Source: an uncultured Collinsella sp. (GTDB lineage: Bacteria > Actinomycetota > Coriobacteriia > Coriobacteriales > Coriobacteriaceae). Taken from it: a stretch of DNA of 64,000 nt. The stretch covers positions 1 to 64,000 of the forward strand of contig UQZU01000002.1 of assembly GCA_900545665.1 (NCBI GenBank), given 5' to 3'. Below, one piece after another: positions 42,606 to 51,009 of the stretch. Below the pieces are notes generated by a model, which worked only from the letters and a program-made list of their open reading frames with translations, was not told the origin of the DNA and did no database searches. Both the position numbers and the translations under genes were made by a program. Every line of letters begins with the position of its first letter. The stretch's first letter is position 1.

Positions 42606-44123
42606 TTAGTTGGTAGCCATCTTTTTTGCTGCGGACTCGACGTAGCTTGCCATCTCATCGACGTCGCAGACGTCTTCGAAACGGACGGGCTTGGACTCGA
42701 GTTCGGCGAGCTGGGTCGGGGCAACCGTGTTGGTGGCCTGCTCGAGTACACGCATAGCCTCAAAATCATCCTCGGGAACGTCGAGGCCCAGGGCGTCGCA
42801 GCAGGCGCGCGGGAACTTGTAGGGGCTGGCGGTCGAAAGCAGCACGCGGGCCTTGGCGCCCTCGGCGGGAGCGACCTTTTCAAAGACGTGATAGCCGCAA
42901 GCAGTATGCGGATCGATCACGTAGCCATTTGCGTCCCAGCATCTCTTGATGGCAGCGCGGACCTCGTCCTCGCTGGCCCAACCGCAGCCAAAGACGCTCT
43001 GAATCTTTGCGAGCAGGTCGGCAGGAACCTCGTAGCGACCAGTCTGTGCCAGCTGCTCCATAAGGCCGGCAACGAGTTCGCAGTCGCCATCGGACAGGAA
43101 GTAGAGCATGCGCTCGAGGTTGGAGCTGATGAGGATGTCCATCGACGGCGAGATGGTCGTGAAGAACGGGCGGTTACGGTCGTAAACGCCGGTGGTCAGG
43201 AAGTCGGCAAGCACGTTGTTCTTGTCGCTCGCCACGACGAGCTTGGCGACGGGCAGACCCATGCGCTTGGCATAGTAGCCGGCCAGGATATCGCCAAAGT
43301 TGCCGGTCGGTACGCAGAACTCCACGGCGTCGCCGGCCTCGATGGCGCCGGCGCGCAACAGCTGCGCATAGGCGGCAAAGTAGTAGACGACCTGCGGTAC
43401 CAGACGGCCGACGTTGATGGAGTTGGCGCTCGAAAGCACGGTGCCGGCGGCCTCCAGACGCTCGGCAAGCTCCTTATCGGCAAAGATGCGCTTGACGGCG
43501 CTCTGGGCGTCGTCAAAGTTGCCGCGGATGCCGCAGACGGCGACGTTGTCGCCCTCCTGCGTGGACATCTGCAGGTTCTGGACGCGGCTGACCTTGCCCT
43601 CGGGATAAAAGACGGTGATGCCCGTGCCCGGCGCGTCGGCAAAACCGGCGAGTGCGGCCTTGCCGGTGTCGCCCGACGTGGCGGTGACGATCATGATGCG
43701 CTCGGCGCCGCCGTCCTTGGCGGAAGTGCGGGCCATCAGACGGGGGAGCATCTGCAGGGCAACGTCCTTGAAGGCGCTTGTGGGGCCGCCAAAGAGCTCC
43801 ATCACATAGGTCTGAGGGGCGTCAGCGCCCGGCGCAGCGTCGAGTTTGACGAGCGGCGTAACCTCTTCACTCGCGAACGTGCCGCGGTATGCCTCGTCGA
43901 CACACGCCGAAATTTCTTCGGCCGTGTAATCATTCAGTAACATTCCCAACACATCTTGAGCGATTTCAAAGTACGATTTATCTGCAAGCGAGCTGATATC
44001 GACCTGCTGGGTGCCGAGCTCGTCCGAGACAAACAAACCCCCGTCGGGAGCGATGCCGGTACGGATTGCCACCTTACTTGAGCACGATAAAGTGCGTCCT
44101 CGTGTACTATGATAAGTTCCCAT
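42606..44123 (-). CDS. thrC: Threonine synthase
   Basis: A 505-aa PLP enzyme of the longer ThrC type, converting O-phosphohomoserine to threonine. N-terminal YHSTRG is followed by GIAPDGGLFVSDE; the PLP lysine is in GGPTSAFKDVALQ (near residue 110); the phosphate loop is ATSGDTGKAAL (near 150). ATG at 44123 behind GAGGAG. An upstream in-frame ATG at 44168 is less likely. It is divergent from lysC across 104 bp, which should hold both promoters. Confidence 0.95.
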   Translation of the reverse strand: MGTYHSTRGRTLSCSSKVAIRTGIAPDGGLFVSDELGTQQVDISSLADKSYFEIAQDVLGMLLNDYTAEEISACVDEAYRGTFASEEVTPLVKLDAAPGADAPQTYVMELFGGPTSAFKDVALQMLPRLMARTSAKDGGAERIMIVTATSGDTGKAALAGFADAPGTGITVFYPEGKVSRVQNLQMSTQEGDNVAVCGIRGNFDDAQSAVKRIFADKELAERLEAAGTVLSSANSINVGRLVPQVVYYFAAYAQLLRAGAIEAGDAVEFCVPTGNFGDILAGYYAKRMGLPVAKLVVASDKNNVLADFLTTGVYDRNRPFFTTISPSMDILISSNLERMLYFLSDGDCELVAGLMEQLAQTGRYEVPADLLAKIQSVFGCGWASEDEVRAAIKRCWDANGYVIDPHTACGYHVFEKVAPAEGAKARVLLSTASPYKFPRACCDALGLDVPEDDFEAMRVLEQATNTVAPTQLAELESKPVRFEDVCDVDEMASYVESAAKKMATN

Positions 44124-44227
44124 ATAACACTGCTCCTCGGATGCCTTGGTCCCTAACGGTGAAACCATGGTATCAGAGCGCGCAAAATAGGTTCGCAGAG
44201 GCTTTTTAGAAAGGTAACCTCCAGCCC

Positions 44228-45616
44228 ATGATTAAGATTGCCAAGTTTGGCGGCTCGTCGGTCGCCGACGCCGAACACTTCAAAAAGATCAAGGCCATCG
44301 TCGACGCCGACCCTGCCCGCCGTTTTGTGGTGGTTTCCGCCTGCGGCCGCCGCTTTAAGGGCGACACCAAGGTGACCGACCTGCTCTACCTGGTTAACGC
44401 GCACGTTAAGTATCACGTGTCGTGCGAGGAGCTACTCGAGGACATTGGCCAGCGCTATTTTGATATCGCTGACGAGCTGGAGCTCACCTATCCCATCCGC
44501 GAGGAGTTTGCGGCCTTTGCCGAGCGCGCCCGCTCAGGCGGCTACTCCACCGAGGAGCTTGTGAGCCGCGGCGAGTACTTTACCGCTCGCCTGATGGCCG
44601 AGTACCTGGGCCTGCCGTTCCTGGACGCCGCGACGGTCGTTGCGTTCCATCACGACGGTACGCTCAGCATGAATCGTACCTCCGAGCTGGTGCAGGAGTA
44701 CGGTCAGCAGGGCGGCTTTGTTATGCCCGGTTTCTACGGCGCGACGCGTGAGGGCCAGATCAAGCTGCTCGACCGTGGCGGCGGCGATATTTCCGGCTCG
44801 ATTCTGGCCAAGTGCCTGGGCGCCGATCTGTACGAGAACTGGACTGACGTCTCGGGCTTCTATTCTGCCGATCCGCGTATTGTTCCCGAGGCTCAGCCCA
44901 TTGCGCGCGTTACCTACGAGGAGCTGCGCGAGCTTTCGTACATGGGTGCAAGCGTCCTGCACGAGGAGGCCGTGTTCCCCGTGCGCGAGGCGGGTATTCC
45001 GCTGGTCATCAAGAACACCAATGCGCCGCAGGACCCCGGCACCATCATTAGCGAGACGGCTGACGAGGGCGAGGCAGAGCCCATCATTACCGGCGTGACC
45101 GGCAAGCGCGGTTTTGTCGCCATTAACGTCGCCCGCGACCGCACCAAGCCCCGTGTCGGCTTTATGCGCCGTGCGCTTTCGGTGTTCGAACGCTACGACG
45201 TCTCCGTCGAGCACATGCCCACCGGTGTCGACCGCTTTGGCGCCGTGGTGCAGGAGCAGGATGTGCACGATTCGCTGTACTCACTCGTGGGCGACATCCA
45301 GCAGGAGGTCGAGCCGCTCGAGATCGAGGTTGTCGAGGGCTTGGCGCTTATCGCGACCGTCGGCCGTAACCTGCGCGGTCGCGCGGGTATCTCGGGCCAT
45401 TTGTTTGGCATGCTTGGCCAGGCCGGCGTGAGCGTACGTATGATTTCGCAGAGCTGCGACGAGATCAACATCATTATCGGTGTTGAGGAGAAAGACTTCG
45501 ACCTGGCGATTCAGACCATCTATCGTGCCTTCTCCGACGAGAACGGCATTGTGAAGGTCTCTGACCTGGAGGCTCCCGCGCCGGTCGATCCCGCTCTGGC
45601 TGCGCTCAAAAAGTAG
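44228..45616 (+). CDS. lysC: Aspartate kinase
   Basis: A 462-aa monofunctional aspartokinase. The kinase domain (about 1-300) begins KIAKFGGSSVA and includes LLDRGGGDISGSI and the SYMGASVLHEEA segment. Two ACT domains follow (about 315-460), for allosteric control by lysine and/or threonine. It starts the aspartate pathway. ATG at 44228 behind AGAAAGG. It is followed by asd on the same strand, separated by a terminator. Confidence 0.95.
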   Translation: MIKIAKFGGSSVADAEHFKKIKAIVDADPARRFVVVSACGRRFKGDTKVTDLLYLVNAHVKYHVSCEELLEDIGQRYFDIADELELTYPIREEFAAFAERARSGGYSTEELVSRGEYFTARLMAEYLGLPFLDAATVVAFHHDGTLSMNRTSELVQEYGQQGGFVMPGFYGATREGQIKLLDRGGGDISGSILAKCLGADLYENWTDVSGFYSADPRIVPEAQPIARVTYEELRELSYMGASVLHEEAVFPVREAGIPLVIKNTNAPQDPGTIISETADEGEAEPIITGVTGKRGFVAINVARDRTKPRVGFMRRALSVFERYDVSVEHMPTGVDRFGAVVQEQDVHDSLYSLVGDIQQEVEPLEIEVVEGLALIATVGRNLRGRAGISGHLFGMLGQAGVSVRMISQSCDEINIIIGVEEKDFDLAIQTIYRAFSDENGIVKVSDLEAPAPVDPALAALKK

Positions 45617-45688
45617 CGACTGCTCGGTAGATTTTGGGGTCATGTCTCAAAAATCTACGGCGGGGCGTTTCATTTCGGTTTCGTTTCG

Positions 45689-45718
45689 ACGGGGCGGGTT
45701 TCGTGTCCGCCCCGTTCT
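45689..45718 (+). terminator. Terminator between lysC and asd
   Basis: ACGGGGCGG pairs with CCGCCCCGT, followed by TCTTG. TATACACT shortly downstream may be the -10 of an asd promoter. Confidence 0.75.
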
Positions 45719-45789
45719 TGTATACACTGGCAACAATAATCGGCCTGCTCGGCGTGCGGGCAAAAGCCATAACCTTTAAAGGGGGAAGC

Positions 45790-46815
45790 ATGAAACAGTA
45801 CACGGTTGCTATTTTGGGCGCGACGGGAGCTGTAGGCACCCAGATGCTCGAGTGCCTCAACGAGCAGGAGTTCCCGGTTAGCAAGCTCAAGCTACTGGCG
45901 AGCGCGCGTTCTGCGGGCAAGACCGTCGAGTTCCGCGGCGAGCAGGTTGTGATCGAAGAGGCTTGCCCCGAGGCCTTTGAGGGCTGCGACATCGTGCTTG
46001 GAGCCGCCGGCGACGACATCGCGAAGGAGCTACTGCCCGAGGCCGTCAAGCGCGGCGCCGTCGTGGTCGACAACAGCCACGCCTTTCGCATGGATCCCGA
46101 GGTGCCGCTGGTCGTGCCCGAGATCAATGCCGACGACATCAAGTGGCATCACGGCCTTATCGCCAACCCCAACTGCGCGACCATTATCGGCCTGGTTCCC
46201 ACGTGGCCGCTGCATCAGCTCGCTGGCGTGAAGCGCATGATCGTCTCGACGTACCAGGCGGCTTCGGGTGCTGGCGCCCCCGGCATGGCCGAGCTCGAGG
46301 CTCAGCTGGCCGCCCTGGGCCGTGGCGAGGAGATTCCCGAGCCGCGCGCGTTTGCCGCCCAGCTGGCGAGTAACCTGATTCCGCAGATTGGCGGCGTCAA
46401 GGAGGAAGGCTTTACCTCCGAGGAGATGAAGCTGCAAAACGAGGGCCGCAAGATCATGCACCTGCCCGAGCTGCGCGTGAACTGCACCTGCGTGCGCGTG
46501 CCCGTGCTGCGTTCGCACTCCGAGAGCATTACGCTTGAGTTTGAGCGCGACATTACGGTTGACGAGGCCCGTGCTGCGCTGGCTTCTGCCCCGGGTGTCA
46601 AGCTGGTTGACGACATGAGCGCCGAGGATGCGCACGATCGCTTCCCCATGCCGATGGACACCTCCGACCAGGACTTGATTTGGGTCGGCCGCGTGCGTCG
46701 CGACATCTCGAACTCCGAGGCCGCGCGTGGCATCACCTTCTGGTGCTGCGGCGACCAAATCCGTAAGGGCGCGGCAACTAACGCCGTCCAGATCGCTAAG
46801 CTGCTCTGCGAGTAG
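45790..46815 (+). CDS. asd: Aspartate-semialdehyde dehydrogenase
   Basis: A 341-aa enzyme reducing aspartyl phosphate with NADPH. The N-terminal nucleotide motif ILGATGAVG, the catalytic cysteine in ANPNCATIIG (near residue 130) and the STYQAASGAG segment are present. It has the length and pattern of the Gram-positive/actinobacterial Asd. ATG at 45790 behind AAAGGGGGA; the open frame further upstream contains the terminator and is rejected. With lysC, thrB and thrC it covers the aspartate-threonine route except homoserine dehydrogenase. Confidence 0.95.
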   Translation: MKQYTVAILGATGAVGTQMLECLNEQEFPVSKLKLLASARSAGKTVEFRGEQVVIEEACPEAFEGCDIVLGAAGDDIAKELLPEAVKRGAVVVDNSHAFRMDPEVPLVVPEINADDIKWHHGLIANPNCATIIGLVPTWPLHQLAGVKRMIVSTYQAASGAGAPGMAELEAQLAALGRGEEIPEPRAFAAQLASNLIPQIGGVKEEGFTSEEMKLQNEGRKIMHLPELRVNCTCVRVPVLRSHSESITLEFERDITVDEARAALASAPGVKLVDDMSAEDAHDRFPMPMDTSDQDLIWVGRVRRDISNSEAARGITFWCCGDQIRKGAATNAVQIAKLLCE

Positions 46816-46830
46816 TGTGACCTGTCCGGC

Positions 46831-46952
46831 GGGGGCCGGGCTAGTTTTCAGAACGTCCTCGACCATGTGTGGCGCCTTGTCCTGCTCCTTCGGAGCCGCG
46901 GACAAGGCGCCACACTGGTCTGCGGAGTGTTCTGAAAACTAGCCCGGCCCCC
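46831..46952 (+). repeat. Long 3'-end hairpin, family copy E
   Basis: Perfect 24-bp arms (46831-46854, 46929-46952). GTCCTCGACCATG (46855-46867) faces GGTCTGCGGAGT (46917-46928); GACC pairs with GGTC. The inner stem tip (GCTC-CTTC-GGAGC) differs from the other copies. It begins 16 nt after the asd stop in the same orientation. Confidence 0.92.
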
Positions 46953-47160
46953 GTCTGCGGTGACGCTGTTGCGAGCGGCCTGCGATGGGGCCGTTGTTGG
47001 TTGGGGCCGCTGGGCTGATGGGAGCACGTGGCTGTTGTGGGCCCTGGTCTCGGCGGCGGCCTCGGCGCTTTGCGCCTGCCGCCTTGGGGGACTGTGGGGC
47101 GCGGCCGGCAGCTGCGGCGCGTTCGCGCCTGCTGCCTGAGGTGACTTTGGGGTCGATTGA
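46953..47160 (-). pseudogene. Possible remnant of a basic C-terminal tail
   Basis: On the minus strand the frame reads an Arg/Lys/Ala/Pro-rich segment (AKRRGRRRDQGPQQP, then PISPAAPTNNGPIAGRSQQR and H), the sort of tail found on RNA helicases and other RNA-binding proteins. No matching enzyme domain lies upstream; ogt occupies the opposite strand there. It may be a decayed gene end or a chance open frame in G-rich DNA. Confidence 0.2.
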
Positions 47161-47214
47161 GGTTGTCTGCACAATTCGCGGTATTATGTTGCGGAGTTTT
47201 GAAAGGAGCCGCTG

Positions 47215-47793
47215 GTGGTCACGACGACGTTTGCTTCGCCTTTGGGCGAAATCTTGCTTGCCGCTGATGGCCGCGGTCTGACGGGACTTTGGTTTGAGGG
47301 GCAGGAGCATTTTGGCTCCACGCTTCTCCGGGAAGACTCCGAACATGTTGAAGGCGCCGATGCGGTTTCCGGTACCGGTGGCATGTCGTCGGTAAGTCCC
47401 GCAAATGGTGCGGCCTCTTCGGTGCTTGAGCGTTCGTGGGCTTGGCTGAATGCTTATTTTGCAGGGCAGGAACCTCGGTTTACGCCTCCGTTGCATATGA
47501 TCGGCACGGCGTTTCAGCGTGAAGTTTGGTACGAGCTGCTTTCCATTCCGCGCGGCGAGGTTGCCACGTATGGCGAGATTGCCCAGCGTGTTGCGGCTCG
47601 ACATCGTGTACCGGGAAACGAGGCACCCGTTGTGTCTCCCCGTGCCGTGGGGGCCGCGGTCGCGCGTAATCCCATTTCGATTATTGTGCCGTGCCATCGC
47701 GTGGTTGCCGCCGATGGTTCGCTCAATGGATATGCCGGCGGCCTCGACCGTAAGGAGTGGCTGCTGCGGCTTGAGGGCGCGTACGAGGCGTAG
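47215..47793 (+). CDS. ogt: Methylated-DNA-protein-cysteine methyltransferase
   Basis: A 192-aa alkyl-DNA repair protein. The acceptor cysteine lies in IIVPCHRVVAADGSLNGYAG (near residue 158), and the DNA-binding FQREVWYELLSIPRGEVATYGEIA helix-turn-helix precedes it. It removes O6-alkyl groups from guanine in a suicide reaction. The family's usual N-terminal domain (about 1-85) carries an extra low-complexity Ser/Gly/Ala stretch at about 40-68. GTG start at 47215 behind AAAGGAG. It is monocistronic. Confidence 0.93.
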   Translation: MVTTTFASPLGEILLAADGRGLTGLWFEGQEHFGSTLLREDSEHVEGADAVSGTGGMSSVSPANGAASSVLERSWAWLNAYFAGQEPRFTPPLHMIGTAFQREVWYELLSIPRGEVATYGEIAQRVAARHRVPGNEAPVVSPRAVGAAVARNPISIIVPCHRVVAADGSLNGYAGGLDRKEWLLRLEGAYEA

Positions 47794-48021
47794 CGCTCGA
47801 ACACTTTGCATAACTAGGACGCCGCGAAAGGACGAGTCACTGTCCCTTCGCGTTCGGCATGCGTCAAAGCGCTCGACACGTGCGCCTTAAGTTTGGCTAA
47901 GCCATATCCTGCGTATTTAAAAACGCGCAGGTTGAGCAGCTAAGGCTGCGCTAAGGCGGTTGACGGTACGCTATTATCGGCAGTATCAAAACTTGTATAG
48001 CCATGCGCCAAAGGAGCAACT
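47794..48021. promoter_or_regulatory. Upstream region of the two-component operon
   Basis: No gene is seen. TTGACGGTACGC near 47958 and a TATTAT-like element about 12-17 bases downstream form a plausible promoter ahead of the response regulator. CAAAGGAG precedes its ATG. Confidence 0.4.
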
Positions 48022-48705
48022 ATGAAGTTGATGCTTGCCGAGGACGAACCCGGCCTTTCCCGCGCTCTTACCGCGATTCTTCAACATAGCGACTACGAGG
48101 TCGACACCGCGCTCGACGGCCTGACGGCGCTCGAGTATCTACTCACCAACGATTACGACGCCGCAATCCTGGACATCATGATGCCCGGCATGGATGGCAT
48201 TGAGGTGCTCAAGCGCACACGCGCCGCCGGTAAGCGTCTGCCCATCATTATGCTCACGGCAAAAAGCGAGGTGTCCGATAAGGTCGAGGGCCTGGATGCC
48301 GGTGCCAACGATTACCTGACCAAGCCGTTTGCCGCCAAGGAGCTGCTTGCGCGTATTCGTGCCATGACGCGTGCCGCGACGGCAATTGACGCCACGACGC
48401 TCAGCGTGGGCAACGTGCGTCTCGACACGGCATCGTGCACGCTCGTTGGCCCTTTGGGCGAGGAGCACCTGGCCAATCGTGAGTTTCAGCTTATGGAGCT
48501 CTTTATGCGCAACTCCGGCACGCGCATGCCCACCGAGCGTCTGATGCTCGGGGTTTGGGGTGAGGACGCGCCCGAAGGCGCCAACGTGGTGTGGGTCTAC
48601 ATCTCGTACCTGCGCAAAAAGCTGACGGCGCTTGGTGCCAACGTTGCGATTCGTGCATCGCGCAACCAGGGCTATTCGCTCGAGGTTGTTGAGGAGGGCG
48701 AATAG
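48022..48705 (+). CDS. OmpR-family response regulator
   Basis: A 227-aa regulator. The receiver domain (about 1-115) has the acidic pocket AEDEP, the phosphorylated Asp in AAILDIMMPGMDG (near 51), the switch Thr in MLTAKSE and Lys in TKPFAAKELLARI. The C-terminal winged helix (about 130-225) has ANREFQLMELFM and VWVYISYLRKKL. It is followed after 2 nt by its histidine kinase. Target genes are unknown. Confidence 0.95.
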   Translation: MKLMLAEDEPGLSRALTAILQHSDYEVDTALDGLTALEYLLTNDYDAAILDIMMPGMDGIEVLKRTRAAGKRLPIIMLTAKSEVSDKVEGLDAGANDYLTKPFAAKELLARIRAMTRAATAIDATTLSVGNVRLDTASCTLVGPLGEEHLANREFQLMELFMRNSGTRMPTERLMLGVWGEDAPEGANVVWVYISYLRKKLTALGANVAIRASRNQGYSLEVVEEGE

Positions 48706-48707
48706 GC

Positions 48708-50087
48708 GTGAGCGCGAGTGCGTGGTGGAAGCGCATGGCGGCAAAGCTCGCCACGGGCGCGGATTCGGGTAATCCGGGGCGCGCCGATGCTGCCAGTGCA
48801 ATGGGACGTCGCCTGCGTCGTAAGTTCATCCTGGTTGCCATGGGTGCCGTGACCGCCGTGCTTACGCTTATCATCGCCGGCATCAATATCGTCAACTACT
48901 CGCATGTCTGCAAGATGGCCGACGCTCGTCTGGACTATATCTTGGCGGGCAAGGACGGCATCGATTGGACGGATGAGCCCAAGACCGATCCCGGCGAGGA
49001 TGTGGGCGCCGGTAAGACCGCTGCCGGTGACAGGGTGGTCATGCGCACCGGGCACTTCGAAGGTATGACGGCGGAGTCTCCCTTCGACACGCGCTACTTT
49101 ACGGTGTCGATTGCCGGTGGGCAGGTGATCGATGTCAACACGGCCCGCATTGCCGCGGTGGGTGCCAAGCGTGCTGCACGCATCGCTGCAGGACTATATT
49201 CCAAGGGTTGGACCTCGGGCTTTTCTGGTAACTACCGCTATACGGTTACGGTTCAGGGCGACGAGACCGCCTATGTGTTTGTGGACTGCTCGCGCGAGCT
49301 TGCAAGCTTTCATTCGTTTTTGAGCGCGAGCGTGGCGATCAGTTGCATTGGCTGGCTGGCGGTGTTGGCAATTGTGGCGGGTGCCTCGGGCGCGGTGATT
49401 CGACCGATGGTCGAGAGCTACAGCAAGCAAAAGCGCTTTATTACCGATGCAAGCCACGAGATCAAGACGCCGCTGGCTGTAATTGACGCCGCCAATGAGG
49501 TGCAAGAGATCGAGAGCGGCGAGAGTGAGTGGACGCAGAGCATTCACGAGCAGGTCGCGCGGCTGACGGCGCTCACGGAACGTCTGGTGTTTTTGGCTCG
49601 CATGGACGAGGGCTCGGCGGGCTTTGCCATGACATCGTTTGATCTTTCGGAGGCCGTGGACAAGGCGGCGGCGCCGTTTGAGTCGGTGGCGGTTTCGCGT
49701 GGCAAGCGTCTGTCGACGTCGATTGCAAGCGGCGTGCGAGCCCATGCCGATGCCGCGGCGGTGGCGCAGGTTGTTGAGCTGCTGCTGGACAACGCCACGC
49801 GCTATGCGAGTGAGGGCAGTGTAATTGAGTTGAGTCTGCGTGCCGTCTCACGCGGTGCAGGCAAAGGTTCGGCCGAGCTTGTCGTTTCGAACGCCGTGGA
49901 CGAGCTGCCCGAAGGCGACCTAGATCGATTGTTCGACCGCTTCTATCGTGCGGACGTGTCGCGCAGCTCCAAGACGGGCGGCTCGGGCGTGGGTCTATCC
50001 GTCGTGCGCGCCATCGCCGAGGCCCATGGCGGCTCCGCTACCGTATCCGGCCACGATCATCAGATCGCCTTCACCGTCTGCTTCTAA
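48708..50087 (+). CDS. Sensor histidine kinase
   Basis: A 459-aa two-span membrane kinase. TM1 is near 44-64, an extracellular sensor region at about 65-200 and TM2 near 205-230. The dimerisation helix has the phosphorylated His in FITDASHEIKTPLAVI (near 250), and the ATPase domain has LLDNATRYA (N box), GGSGVGLSVV (G2 box) and a shortened D region. GTG start at 48708 behind GGAGGGCG. The extracellular region resembles no sensor I can name. Confidence 0.92.
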   Translation: MSASAWWKRMAAKLATGADSGNPGRADAASAMGRRLRRKFILVAMGAVTAVLTLIIAGINIVNYSHVCKMADARLDYILAGKDGIDWTDEPKTDPGEDVGAGKTAAGDRVVMRTGHFEGMTAESPFDTRYFTVSIAGGQVIDVNTARIAAVGAKRAARIAAGLYSKGWTSGFSGNYRYTVTVQGDETAYVFVDCSRELASFHSFLSASVAISCIGWLAVLAIVAGASGAVIRPMVESYSKQKRFITDASHEIKTPLAVIDAANEVQEIESGESEWTQSIHEQVARLTALTERLVFLARMDEGSAGFAMTSFDLSEAVDKAAAPFESVAVSRGKRLSTSIASGVRAHADAAAVAQVVELLLDNATRYASEGSVIELSLRAVSRGAGKGSAELVVSNAVDELPEGDLDRLFDRFYRADVSRSSKTGGSGVGLSVVRAIAEAHGGSATVSGHDHQIAFTVCF

Positions 50088-50145
50088 AACCTGCCAAAAA
50101 GGGACAGGTTTATTTTGACAGGTTTTATCTGGGGAAACGTCGACG
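50087..50145 (+). repeat. GGGACAGG-type hairpin repeat, copy 3
   Basis: AAAACCTGCCAAAAAGGGAC then AGGTTTATTTTGACAGGTTT and TATCTGGGGAAACGTCGACGG. It begins at the histidine kinase stop codon. Nearly the same as copies at 17583, 19121 and 57641. Confidence 0.8.
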
Positions 50146-50160
50146 GAGGAGGCTATGGGC

Positions 50161-50453
50161 TGAGGGTACGTCCCGGTTTCAGGTCTCGGAATAGGACGTA
50201 CTTTCCCCTGGAGGGTCGTTCCGGAAACCGTATCCCAGTTTGACGCCTCGGAATGGGATGCGGTTTCCCCTTGAAGGCTCTAGCGGAAGCTGTGTCCCGG
50301 AATATCGCTGCGGAATGGGACACGCTTTCCGAATGATGCCTTCAACGGAAACTGCATCCCAGCTTGACGCCTTGGAACGGGATGCGGATTCCGGATGAGC
50401 CGCTTGCGGAAAGCATATCCCGGTTTAGCAACGAATTGCGGGACGGACGTTCC
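50161..50453. repeat. Five tandem palindromic units with a 61-62 bp period
   Basis: Units at about 50161-50206, 50223-50268, 50285-50330, 50347-50392 and 50408-50453. Each is a 15-bp imperfect inverted repeat of the type GGAAACCGTATCCCA...TGGGATGCGGTTTCC around a 16-base centre (GTTTGACGCCTCGGAA-like), separated by 16-base spacers. Arms differ between units but largely stay self-complementary (for example GTGTCCC with GGGACAC in unit 3). No gene is present here. Confidence 0.85.
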
Positions 50454-50502
50454 ACGCGACAGGATCTAAGCGCCGGGACAGCGGCAGGACGGCCTTCTGC
50501 GC

Positions 50503-50649
50503 TCACTCTTGCAGGGCGTAGATCGACTTATCCATGTTGAACAGGTAAGCCATGACGCAGACAATAAAGAGCCCGGCAAAGCCGGCACCCATGCCGATAA
50601 GCAAAACGTGTTGCCGGGGTTTCGGAAAGGTATACGCCGCCCGATCCAA
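50503..50649 (-). CDS. Possible 48-aa membrane peptide or gene tail after cas2
   Basis: The frame from a TTG at 50649 ends with a clear membrane-type segment (HVLLIGMGAGFAGLFIVCVM) and a polar tail FNMDKSIYALQE. No good ribosome-binding site is seen. The tail resembles the C-terminus of a sugar transporter, so it may be a relic. It lies directly downstream of cas2 on the same strand. Confidence 0.25.
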   Translation of the reverse strand: MDRAAYTFPKPRQHVLLIGMGAGFAGLFIVCVMAYLFNMDKSIYALQE

Positions 50650-50682
50650 TGCGAGACGGTTGCGCCGATCTGCACGGCAACG

Positions 50683-51000
50683 TCAAAACACAAGCGTTAA
50701 CTGCGCGCCCTGCTCAACGGGCTGCTCCTTGTGCTCGCTCAGAAGGACCATTCGGTCTTCGTATTGCTTTTCGGTCATTTCGATAACGGTGACCTCTCCA
50801 GCGCTTGGAAGATTCAGCTTAAGGCGAGCGATATGCGCCGCTGCGGATTCGCGAGTTACCAACAGGCGCGAATACACCGAAAACTGCTCCATATGGTATC
50901 CGTCGTTAATCAGAAACTTTCGAAAGTCGCTATACTGCCGACGCTCGGCTTTGCTTCCCGTTGGAAGATCGAACAGAACCAATAACCTCATAACTCTCAT
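50683..51000 (-). CDS. cas2: CRISPR-associated endonuclease Cas2
   Basis: A 105-aa Cas2 with the expected ferredoxin-like start RLLVLFDLPTG (the Asp is the conserved acidic residue) and the YSDFRKFLINDGYHMEQFSV segment. With Cas1 it forms the adaptation complex that inserts spacers. It lies 9 nt after cas1. ATG at 51000 has GGGAGGAG upstream; the ATG at 50991 is an alternative. Confidence 0.95.
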   Translation of the reverse strand: MRVMRLLVLFDLPTGSKAERRQYSDFRKFLINDGYHMEQFSVYSRLLVTRESAAAHIARLKLNLPSAGEVTVIEMTEKQYEDRMVLLSEHKEQPVEQGAQLTLVF

Positions 51001-51009
51001 GGCTCCTCC

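Noticed and set aside
44124..44227. Lysine riboswitch or T-box in the thrC-lysC gap
   Set aside because: The gap is only 104 bp and shared by two divergent genes; I could not find conserved cores of either element.
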